The position numbers were made by a program, and so were the translations under genes. From contig OX235272.1 in assembly GCA_944472155.2 (NCBI GenBank), forward strand, positions 1,782,354 through 1,846,353: a stretch of 64,000 nucleotides of DNA. Direction: 5' to 3'. Below, piece after piece: positions 55,612 through 64,000 of this stretch (its first letter is position 1; the number at the start of each line of letters is the position of its first letter). Source of the stretch: Trichobilharzia szidati. Lineage: Eukaryota > Platyhelminthes > Trematoda > Strigeidida > Schistosomatidae. The notes below the pieces were generated by a model, which saw only the letters and a list, made by a program, of their open reading frames with translations, was not told where the DNA came from and made no database searches.

Positions 55612-56398
55612 GACTATTTTAGATTTCCTCAACGCTTGGAGGATCTGAACTTCGCCGATGATATATGTCTGATTTCCCACAAACTGGAAGATATGTAAGT
55701 GAAAAGCAATAAGTTGGCAGAAAAAGCATCCGGAGAAGATAGGACTTCAGGTGAACATAGAGAAAACAGAAGTGATGAAGATTCCTAGCCAACAGAAGCA
55801 GCAACAGCAAAAACAACAGACAACAATCAGCATAAGTGAGAGAAATAAACTATTTTACCTCCCTCCCTCCCTCCCTGCCGACCTACCTATCTGGGAAGCA
55901 TCGTCTCAACTCCAATGTGAAGTCAGTGCTACTTACTATACGAATCGGAGATTTGGCCAGCGGGTCACGGAAGGAACTTCGCACAAACTACAGACCTTCA
56001 TCAACAGCTATCCTCGCTCAATACTCCTCTCAATTTCAGATGACCGGCCAGAAAAGATCAGCGACAGAGATCTCTGGGAGCCAACCAACCCAGCAAAAAC
56101 CAGTCGTGCAACAAATATGCAGGAAGAAATGGAGGTGGATTGGCTGGTCATACTCTGAGATAACCACCAAGTGAGTGAAATCACACTCCAGACCATCGCT
56201 CGAGTGGAACCCGAATGGGAAGTGGAGAGTTGGTCGTCAGTGCGAGGGTGGGGTTTCAAGAAGGAGGTGATGTGAAAAGGAGATGAAAGTATGTGGTCAG
56301 ACGTGGAGGCAGGTGAATATATTTGCAGAGAACCGAACGCAATGGAGACGTGCATCTGAAGCCCTATGTTCCTCTAGGAACTAAAGGAAACAATAATA
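55612..56398 (+). mobile_element. RTE-B LINE, 5'-truncated copy
   Basis: Starts at ttggaggatctgaacttcgcc (LEDLNFADD) and shows VNIEKTEVMKIPSQ, then a (ccct)n expansion near 55858-55876 where the YLGSI region should be. QICRKKWRWIGWSYSE and the tail gaagccctatgttcctctagg..aataataata follow. There are many frame breaks. Confidence 0.75.
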
Positions 56399-56722
56399 AT
56401 ACAACCAATTTCAAGCCTCATGATACTTGTGGTGGCTGTCACTATTAGACGATTAATACGTGTGTTCATATAGGAGTCATAAAATGAGCTAAACTCAAAT
56501 AGTTTTCGCATGTCTTATTTAATTATTAAGTATCTTCTAATAAGTTACACGATTTTATAATTCATGTACCACAATATCTTCATTCTACCCATGATCTCTT
56601 ATTTTTGAGAAGCTTTTTATTGCATTTCATATTACAGCATGTTACTGTTATGAGAGGTTTAGTTTTCTTGACATTGCTATGAAACGCCTGGATGATGGTA
56701 TTCTCCAGAGATCAGTTTACTG
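56399..56722. other. No recognisable feature
   Basis: AT-rich spacer. Confidence 0.35.
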
Positions 56723-56724
56723 AA

Positions 56725-57935
56725 AATCTATGTGGAATGGACAATACTCAAATTTTTTTGATTATAGCTTGATTTCACATCTAATTTTTGGTAAAAGTGT
56801 GGAATTTTCAGCATGTGATATAGGTTTGAAAAATGTTAGATTGCAACGTAAAAAGGAAAGAAGATGGGAAGTTAAACACACTAGTGTTTACAGGAAACCC
56901 ACACATTCAGACAGATACTTGGACTTCCGGTCATCCCATCCTATGTCAGTAAAAATAGGATTGGTGAAATGTTTAAATGACAGAACACAAAAACTAAGTA
57001 GTACTAAAGAAAATCTAAAACAGGAACTGATACACATAAAAGAAGCCTTGAAACTTAATAATTACCCGGATAAATTAGTCAGGAAATATGTAAGGAAATC
57101 TAAAAATAAAATAAATAATGATAATAGCGATAGTGATAATAACAATAATAATGATAATGATAATAGTGATAATAATAATAATAATATTGATGACGACACC
57201 AACAATAAGGAATCTAAATCATCAGTAATAATTCCATACAAGGAAGGAACCTCGTAATCCTTGCGTAGATTTCTTAACGAGGCAGGAATAAAAGTGGCTG
57301 GCATTCAAACCCCACAAACTGAATTAGAAACAAACTTTGTCGCTTAAGGGATCAATCCTGTAGAGCCCTTAAAACAAAACAGTTTAGTTTATCTAATATC
57401 CTGCAATGATTGTCAGGTCAAATACATAGGTCTAACTAGTAGAACAGGGGCAGTCAGACTAGCTGAACATAAAACCTTAGCAAAATCCAGATTAGTTGAC
57501 CCTTATAATAAGATAAGAAATCTAGAGAATAGTTCAGCTATAGCACCACACCACATGTAATAACACACAACCATACAGTATAGGATGGGATAGGATAAGA
57601 TGACAGTTTTAAAACCTAATGTCACAGGGTATAGGGAGAGATTGATAACAGAAGCTTTGTTTATCGAACCAACTGCAAATACGTGTAATAGGAATGATTC
57701 AACACCTGTCCACGATATCTGGAAAATTCTACTACCCCTACGACAAATAGGAGAAAACAAAGAAAACTATAAAACTCAAGTTTCGAAGTCGTGTGATTAC
57801 AATTGATGACATGATTATGAACAATAAATCTTGTTCGAAACTTTATCATCCAGTAAATAATACTGTTTCATCACTGTGTGATGTATCTAATAAACAAACT
57901 AATGTGGAATTACTTGCTACCACAGTGCCCAAGTT
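56725..57935 (+). mobile_element. PLE-1-related Penelope copy, decayed, with terminal repeat
   Basis: The frame to 57257 contains SVYRKPTHSDRYLDFRSSHPMSV, KCLNDRTQKLSSTKENL and an Asn/Asp run coded by an (aataatgat)n-like tract (57110-57190). Broken frames follow with a GIY-YIG remnant (VKYIGLTSRTGAVRLAEH near 57415-57470) and ..RLITEALFIEPTANTCN. The end (57800-57935) has the gaaca/tgttc stem, gaaac and the terminal block running to the ccacagtgcccaag end. The RT active site is absent. Confidence 0.75.
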
Positions 57936-58128
57936 TTACACATATATTAAGGTTTGAAAAAATTTGGGCATTGGGTATATGATAATAATAATACTTTGAT
58001 ATAGCTATTAGCATTAAATAGCGAAACGTCAGTAAAAACAACATCGTTTTGTTTTTTCATTCGTCGTGAAATACAAAGACCTTTATTATAATGAATGTGA
58101 TATAGGTAGCCCAGTTTTTAAGGCCGAC
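57936..58128. other. No recognisable feature
   Basis: Short AT-rich spacer. Confidence 0.35.
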
Positions 58129-58129
58129 C

Positions 58130-58222
58130 ATTGACATCAGGTGTGCGTCGACAGGGGATCGAACCCTGAACCATGTGCATGGTCGGCGAGAGTCCTAACC
58201 GCTGTGCCACCGAAGCACAGTG
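58130..58222 (-). repeat. SINE family S3 head (tRNA-like)
   Basis: Minus strand: ggtggcacagcggttagg (box A) and ggttcgatcccctg (box B), nearly identical to the head of the 10.1-10.3 kb SINE. The body and RTE-like tail are absent here. Confidence 0.7.
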
Positions 58223-58480
58223 ATTTTTGTCCAAATAGCTGCAAGTCAGCATGAGGCAAAACACTAATTTACAAAGCCAGAGAATGGGATTCTCAGCATT
58301 TGTCACAATATTACATCTAATTGACTCAAAATACGAATAAAATGAACTCACAAATCTTTACACTTTCACAGTAGGAATAAAGTCACAAATGTCCAGCGTC
58401 CAAAATGAGAATAATAACTCTAATAATAATAATAACAGTGAGTTTGTTTCAAACAGTATTGTCGATTCAGTTTGGAAATT
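58223..58480. other. No recognisable feature
   Basis: AT-rich spacer with a (taa)n tract. Confidence 0.35.
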
Positions 58481-58484
58481 TAAG

Positions 58485-59334
58485 CATGTTATAGATTATT
58501 GAATCTAGCGTTCTGTTGATATGGTATGGTGAGAAGTAAAACAGAAAATGGTAATTATTATAGATCTTAAATGATGTTTACACTTATGAGAAAATAAACA
58601 AAAAGTTGAGAGGATTATAAATATAATAACAATAACAATAGAGATTGGTGGAATAAGGATGGAGAGAATTGTTTGTTTGCTGGTGGCACTATTTTCATCA
58701 CATAAAATACGTGTCAAATATGGTATCGTGGAATTTTTATACTTAGACCTGAGTAGACACAGGGCGAAAGCTTCGGGGGTAAAGTGAATGCTTACAGTCT
58801 GACGAAATCCATATGGCAAATTTGTTGAATGAAATCAATTGCCTATCAATGATGGGGTTAACGATATGGCCCAATGGGATACCACCACTCGCCCTACTGA
58901 CAGTCAGTCTTCAGAGTTCTACTAAGTATGACATAGTCTTTTCTTAAGCAACCCAGTAAAGAACAATGGTGAAGAATAAAGAGGAACAGTTGAGATGCAA
59001 GAGTTGATAAACTGTAAGAGGAGAAGGATGAGTTGAGTTATGCTCAAGTGCCTTAACTTTTTAATGTAAGACATCGGACGGAATATTTTACTAGAGATTG
59101 ATAAGACATGGGAAGACCAGGATAGATCAGAAGAAAGAATTAGTCAAAGATATTTAACTTCAGACTTGATTTCTATTTCAGTATCATAAATTTTGTAACG
59201 GTTATGGGAATTAACAGCTTCATTTAACTTTCATTTACATCAGAAACTGAAATTAACAGTCTGACATTTGGAAGGATTTAGTTTAAGACAATTAGACAAA
59301 GACCATTTGCTGACTCATGATAGAAAGCTGTTCA
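58485..59334 (-). mobile_element. CR1-like LINE fragment, 3' part (interrupted by SINE)
   Basis: Minus-strand pieces include LKLNPSKCQTVNFSF near 59250-59285, a ..SSDLSWSSHVLSISSKIF pattern near 59090-59130, and ..STIPYLTRILCDE near 58690-58745, in the order of the 19.4 kb copy. The upstream part of the same copy continues beyond the SINE at 59655. Confidence 0.7.
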
Positions 59335-59652
59335 TCTTACTACAATCGTCAAAGCATCTACACGAGAGGTCGACATGTCAACCTGAGACCGAGCACTTCG
59401 GTCCAATCAATCGACGGCAAAATCTAAAATTCGATTAAATAATGTATATGACCCGTTAAACAAGAGGTGGCTCTCGTGGCCCAAGTGGTCTAGTAGATAA
59501 CGCTTTGGCGTTTGAAACTATGGGCACTGGATTCGAGCCTCAGTGGGAACATCGTCACTCACTGAGAAATGCAGGTACATCCAGATGGCGAGTCCCAAAT
59601 TGGACGAAACGCGCATCCTAGATTCCACTGCGAGTCACCATCCACCAATTAA
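59335..59652 (+). repeat. SM-alpha-like hammerhead SINE inserted in a CR1-like LINE
   Basis: Order: a short leader shared with the 12.3-12.5 kb copy (gtcaacctgagaccgagcac), a tRNA-like head (ggctctcgtggcccaagtgg, box B ggattcgagcct), a hammerhead segment (59571-59633) and an end caccatccaccaatta. It lacks half of the fold-back leader present at 12.3 kb. Confidence 0.75.
59571..59633 (+). ncRNA. Hammerhead ribozyme relic in SM-alpha-like SINE
   Basis: gcaggtacatccag, then atggcgag, stem II tcc caaatt gga, cgaaac, gcgcatc, then ctagattccactgc. Stem I (gcag..ctgc) and stem II are kept and GAAAC is intact, but the CUGACGA core reads atggcga (two changes), so cleavage is unlikely. Stem I and the loop sequences match the schistosome SM-alpha ribozyme layout closely. 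Confidence 0.7.
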
Positions 59653-59654
59653 AT

Positions 59655-60000
59655 ACTAATCTAGCTGAGAGTTAACAAACATTAAAACATTTGGATTATC
59701 AAATAACTTAACAAAGCTCATGTTATTAACAGAGTGTGGCAAATCATGCAAGAAGAAAGAAAACAGAAAAGGAGAAAGAACAGCGCTTTGAGGGACGCCA
59801 GCCTCAGTAAGCAATGGAGTGGACAACTTCCTCTGATATATGGTGTACTGCTTTCTATCTGAGAAATAAGAATGCAGTCAGTTGACAACCTTACATTCAT
59901 TTTCAGTTTCAGCGAGCTTATTTGCTGAAAGATGTGAAGGTTCGAATATGAAGCATATCACAGTAGGAAGAAACGCCTATCTTCATTCAACTCGACTTAA
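59655..60000 (-). mobile_element. CR1-like LINE fragment, RT middle part
   Basis: Minus-strand translation reads ..CQLTAFLFLR/FSDRKQYTIYQRKLSTPLLTEAGVPQ-like and VLSPFLFSFFLHDLPHSV in broken frames. This is the DRKQ....GVPQGSVLSPFLF segment of CR1-type RTs (motif B). It is upstream of the 58.5-59.3 kb segment and separated from it by the SINE. Confidence 0.7.
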
Positions 60001-60059
60001 AAGCTAGTAATATTTCGGGTATAGTCAACAGAAGACTGAATATCTCAATAGTCAGAACC

Positions 60060-60425
60060 AAGCCTTCAGCTAAGTTGGTCAATGTTTATTGGACAAAATG
60101 GTCTTCAATTCCATGTCCACTCTAACTGTGTATACAAATTTACATATATCTACGGCAGCAGTTAAATTAGAACAGAAAGAAGAGCACAGATAGCTTTTCT
60201 GAACATGTACGTCTCAAGGGAACAAATGCTTTCAAAAATGCCATTGCCAGGCATATACTTGACATGGATCAGGAGGTGGACATTGCGAAATCCTTTAAAA
60301 TTATCACTAGACAAAACACTTCAGTTCTCTTCAAGTTTGTCGAAGCAATCTCTACCAAACGCCTGAATCCCAATTTGTGTGTTCAGAAAGAAACAGTTAT
60401 CAGTATTTCGTTCTCCTAGTAACTG
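60060..60425 (+). mobile_element. PLE-2 Penelope fragment (GIY-YIG end)
   Basis: Homologous to 54731-55060 in opposite orientation: caaatttacatatatctacgg (IYKFTYIYGSS), then gaacatgtacgtctcaaggg, agtatttcgttctcctagtaac at the end. The frame is broken. The YIG remnant and the ..HLTNTGHEVDV equivalent (..ILDMDQEVDIAK) are recognisable. Confidence 0.65.
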
Positions 60426-61795
60426 GATGTCTCGACTTTCTCTCTTTCATTTGATTACATAATTCCTTGACTTCAACACCATCCTCCTTTGATTAATTGT
60501 AAACTCGCTTGTCTCTTATTTCTATGATTTCAGTTGAACTCACTACATCGTTAATCAATTTATTAGTTACTCATCATTTTACTCACCTCTTGTGTTTATT
60601 ACATAACTCCTTTACCATCATTGTATGCGTGCAGTGGTTTTTATTTAAACTTAAACCCTTTGCTATAAACTATAAAATTGTAGTTTTCTGAACACTGTTC
60701 ATTAAGTTTGGAGCTTGCAGTCAACTTGTCGTGACAGCCGTCTGCAAGCCAAAATTGTAGACAACAACTTACGACAGTGTTCATGTCAAGGAACTTAGCC
60801 CTAAGTTCCTATTGTAACGAAGACGCTTTGAACCGATAATGACTATGTATTTTCTCGACTTTAACTCTAAAACACCAGTATTCTTTGAACGAAGTTATAT
60901 TGTTTGGCAATTACAGCAAAGATGAATACAAGTTTTTATTCGTATTCTCTTCTCGTTTTCAAACTTGCACACAATCGAACCATTTGCGCCTCCGAGTTGC
61001 CCGCTAATGGTGACCAAGGTCAGTGAACCAACGTTCAATTTTCATATTCCTTGACAGTTCACGTCCCGAATCGGGGTCATGAGAAAAAAACAGTAACAAA
61101 GCTTAACCTTGAGGAACTCACCAACCACTCACAGCAGACTTAACGTGTACAAATACGATTCGCAGATATATGGTTTAACTTTCTAAGAAACGGTCTCAAG
61201 CAGTACAGAATAACCTTCAACAAGAAAACAACCAATCAGAAGACGCTGCTTCTCTGATAACAATAATGTACATAAGAATCTATAAATATCGCTTGATTTT
61301 CTGAATAAACGATCTGTTACCTGGCCGTTGTCTTCTGTCTTTACAAACTGACATCTTATGTGATTTGCAAGTGTATTAAGATTGTTTTTGTACATAAACT
61401 TAGCCATTTCTCTAGGCTGCAGACACATGATGAAAAGCCGACGAAATCTCAGTCTGCACAAGCCGCTGTTATTTTTGCTTCATTCAAAACGAATCCATCG
61501 GTTGAGAACTTTCACTTCTTATCTGAGACTGAATCGGTTACCACACACACACAAATTTAAATGAATACCACTTTTTATTGATCGATTCAATAGCATTTTA
61601 CTGACGGAAATGATCAGTGTTGAGTACTTTCCATACACTGATTTAATTTTTTTTATCACTAAACAATGAAGAAATTTCTAACAAAGAAATAGTTTAGAGA
61701 CATAAAGAAAATAGGTACAATTAAAACGTAATTCAAAAGTACAACCTAAAAAATGGACCAATCAGAAGTGTAGAAATAAAGTTTATTCACATCAC
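60426..61795. other. No recognisable gene
   Basis: No domain is recognised. It may contain the promoter and 5' region of the exon-like segment at 61.9 kb, but no signal supports this directly. Confidence 0.35.
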
Positions 61796-61886
61796 ATGAT
61801 TGGCCGACTATTGGGATTTGCTCGTCATTATTATTAATATTATTTGTCAATCTGCTCACAACTTAGTAGTCATTAAAAGTTCTTCA

Positions 61887-62297
61887 ATGCACAAAAATGG
61901 TTATGCAATTGAAAAACTTCTTAAACGTAAATTATGCCGTGAAGAATATGATCATTTATTATTTTGGTCTAGTTCAATATGTCATTTGGGTACAGAGAAA
62001 CCAGAATTCAAATATCTCATCATCGGTGAAGAATGGTTGTATACAATGACCCATCCAAAACGACAACTTGAAAGTAGAATACACTTTAGTGTATGCGCTA
62101 ATTTCTGTGCTTTCCTTTAACACAACTATCGTGTACAGTCAATTTTAGGTGTTGGATGCATTGGAGATTTAGCTAAATTTTTAAGCTGTCAAATTACACG
62201 AAATTATAATCATATCTGTGTGGAATTTATTGTTAGTGTACCACAGAAGTATCAATATTTTGGTGATACTGTCAAGACGATTGAACAAAACGTGAAG
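61887..62297 (+). CDS. Two exons of an unidentified host gene (5' part)
   Basis: Exon 1 is taken from the ATG at 61887 to 62090 and exon 2 from 62139 to 62297. They are joined in phase 0 by a 48-bp GT-AG candidate intron (62091-62138), and exon 2 ends at a good donor (aag|gtgagt, also phase 0). The product begins MHKNGYAIEKLLKRKLC and has ICHLGTEKPEFKYLIIGEEWLY, a pattern of a surface strand then a sheet that recalls C12orf56-type uncharacterised proteins; that likeness is from memory and weak. Exon 2 reads IGDLAKFLSCQITRNYNHICVEF-like sequence, written here in part only. The frame is also open upstream of 61887, so the start is uncertain. An RTE-B insertion follows in the presumed intron. 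Confidence 0.5.
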
Positions 62298-62399
62298 GTG
62301 AGTCAATATGGTCACATTTTAAGGTGTATCCAAAGAAAATCACATTATTACATTCATTATATCATTTTTGGAAGTTATTTCTCTAAGTTTTGGGTGGAA

Positions 62400-62888
62400 C
62401 ATAAGATCCGGATTTTCGACTACAATGTGACGGATCAGAGACTTGGCGCATCATAAAGAGCATCTCAAACAAACTACACACCTTCATTAACAGTTATCTT
62501 CGCTCAATACTCAAGATCAGATGGCCAGGCAGAAAAGATCAGCAACAGGGATCTCTGGCAATGAGCGAACCAACTCAGCAGGAACCGATTGTGAAACAAA
62601 TATGCAGAAGGAAATGGAGATGGATTGGCTGGCCATACTCTGAGGAAACCATCAAGTGACATCACTAGACAAGCCATTGCTGGAGTGGAACCCGACTGAA
62701 AGGGAAGCGGCGAGTTGGTCGGCGGTGCAAGGGTGAGTGACTTGGAGGAGGTGATATGAAGAGGAGGTGAAAGCATGTGGGCAGACTTGTAGCCAGGTGA
62801 AGACTCTAGCAGAGAACCGAACGCAATGGAGATGCGCGCCTGAAGCCCTATGTTCCTCTAAGAATTAAAGGAAACAATAATAATAATA
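62400..62888 (+). mobile_element. RTE-B LINE, 5'-truncated copy
   Basis: Starts at ataagatccggattttcgac (IRIFDYNV) and runs through QICRRKWRWIGWPYSE to gaagccctatgttcctctaag..aataataata. It is the shortest RTE-B copy, about 490 bp, with frameshifts. It lies downstream of a putative exon, so within a possible intron. Confidence 0.75.
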
Positions 62889-63085
62889 GGGATTCAAGCT
62901 AGAGCTTTGAAGTTTCGGTAGCAGTAGTTTTGGTTTCTAGCCTCACGCCTAACCTTCCCTCTCTACCGGCCTTACTACTGGCTCAGCTAGGTCTTGGAGT
63001 GTGTCAGCCAGGGATTGAACCCCAGACCAAACCATGTGAGGCGTGGTTGGAAAGCGTTCTACCACTGAACCACTGGAGCACCTCA
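62889..63085 (-). repeat. SINE family S3 abutting the RTE-B tail
   Basis: Minus-strand copy with box B ggttcaatccct (near 63012) and the S3 body (ggttgggcataag-like, ctagcctcacgcc). Its left end fuses with the (aataat)n tail of the RTE-B copy, so the two lie tail to tail. Confidence 0.6.
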
Positions 63086-63520
63086 TTACTTCATAGGGTA
63101 AGTCTATTTGATAAAGTCTATAGAATAGAATATTTAGATTAGAATAGAATATTTATTATTTGCTAATGATGTTTTGAGCACAATTGATTACTATTCATCA
63201 TCTACATCAAGTTAATCACACAGCCTTCCACATTCGTTTATATTTATGAGTAAAACACTTGATTAGACATATGAATGAATAAATGAAAGTCCATATGAAG
63301 TTCATTAGACATGCGTGAAACATATCAAATAGGGAGAAAAGTACATTCGGAAATAATATTAGCGTTATCAATAAAATATAATACGATGGGAAATAAAATG
63401 TTTTGTCAATAAAATAAAATAAATAAAATGTTAGAATGTAATAACGTAAAAGTGAAATTAAAATACGAAATTGAATAACAGTTTGATTTTAGCGATTTGA
63501 TGTGTTTCAAGTTTGGTGAC
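63086..63520 (-). mobile_element. PLE-1-like terminal-repeat fragment, decayed
   Basis: gctaatgatgttttgagcac, then attgattactattcat and ..caagttaatcacacagcc match the reversed PLE-1 terminal block at 16.8 kb up to about 63300. The remaining AT-rich sequence resembles the PLE-1 3' UTR (aataatatta..gttatcaataaaat). Confidence 0.55.
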
Positions 63521-63524
63521 ACAT

Positions 63525-63995
63525 CGATATCAGTTAGAGAACCGCCATTGAAAACCACTGGGGAGTACCGGACAGTTGTTTCGTCAGCCTAGTTTGGGAC
63601 TCATTGACAGTACACACCCACCGAATTTTGAATCAAGGACGAATTTACCTGTAGTTCTAATGGAAAGTCGTCACTAGCAGTGGGTGCCATCCGGTCGGGA
63701 GTGAGGACAAATACTCACCGCCGTAGTAATGGACTGGTACCATTGGCTCTAAAATCACTAATTGGTAAAAGTTGGTCGGCCACTTAGTCAGGTACTAATG
63801 GCTGAGTGGTCTGCGAGCTTGACTTGTAATCGAAAGGTCCTGAGTTTGAACTCTGGTGGTGGTTGATCACAGCTGACAATTCCCGAATAGGAAGAAAGAA
63901 CTCTCCAGTACTCACTGGTGGTTTTCAATGGTGGATCTCTAGCTGTGATCAAACTTGAGACTATGTGATCGTTAAAAATCCACTGTTTAAACCAA
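63525..63995 (+). repeat. SINE family S1 inverted pair with leader
   Basis: 63530-63615 is the S1 body reversed (gtaccggacagttgtttcgtc). 63650-63780 is the S1 leader and 63780-63990 the plus-strand head and body (aatggctgagtggtc box A, gagtttgaactc degenerate box B, ctctccagtactc). Both halves resemble 6830-7085. Confidence 0.65.
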
Positions 63996-64000
63996 TAGAT

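Noticed and set aside
61183..61461. 92-codon minus-strand frame as a gene
   Set aside because: No domain, no homologue recognised and no splice or promoter context; length is within chance for this composition.
1..64000. CRISPR array, bacterial operon or phage segment
   Set aside because: No short regularly spaced repeats and no prokaryotic gene organisation; introns, SINEs and LINEs show eukaryotic DNA.

Overview
The window is eukaryotic and almost certainly from a blood fluke (Schistosoma or a close digenean). The base composition is AT-rich. The interspersed repeats match the set known from schistosome genomes: RTE/SR2-type LINEs, CR1-like LINEs, several Penelope-like elements, a Merlin DNA transposon, a Boudicca-like Gypsy LTR element with a CHCC Gag box, and tRNA-headed SINEs carrying a hammerhead ribozyme relic (SM-alpha type). 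The one confidently identified host gene has the very short introns (34-40 bp) also seen in schistosomes. There are no bacterial operons, CRISPR arrays or phage genes.

Layout. 1-27 kb is a graveyard of nested transposable elements: RTE-A and RTE-B LINE fragments, CR1-like LINEs, a third RTE-like LINE (family C), four Penelope-like families, three SINE families, one Merlin element and a tRNA-Glu-derived relic. Several insertions sit inside older ones and show target-site duplications, so their relative ages can be read. About 27.1-50.1 kb is a head-to-tail array of five nearly identical units of about 4.05 kb, each with a six-exon EIF5 gene (translation initiation factor 5) on the minus strand. 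Four units extend to the repeat junction; the fifth stops short. Where unit length varies it is explained by a (TA)n tract. In unit 4 a near full-length RTE-A element (41043-44268) has jumped into EIF5 coding exon 4 with a 7-bp duplication, making that copy a pseudogene. From 50.1 to 61.7 kb there is an RTE-B copy fused to a truncated Gypsy-type gag-protease-RT segment with its LTR, followed by more Penelope, RTE-B, CR1 and SINE remnants. At 61.8-62.3 kb two exon-like coding segments joined by a candidate 48-bp intron may be the start of an unidentified host gene. The window ends in RTE-B, SINE and Penelope terminal-repeat pieces.

How the parts relate. The LINEs supply the reverse transcriptase machinery. 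One SINE family ends in the same 3' tail as the RTE LINEs and is probably mobilised by them. The SM-alpha-like SINEs and the Penelope terminal repeats carry hammerhead or hammerhead-like folds. The most unusual feature is the amplification of EIF5, normally a single-copy and dosage-sensitive gene, into at least four apparently intact tandem copies.
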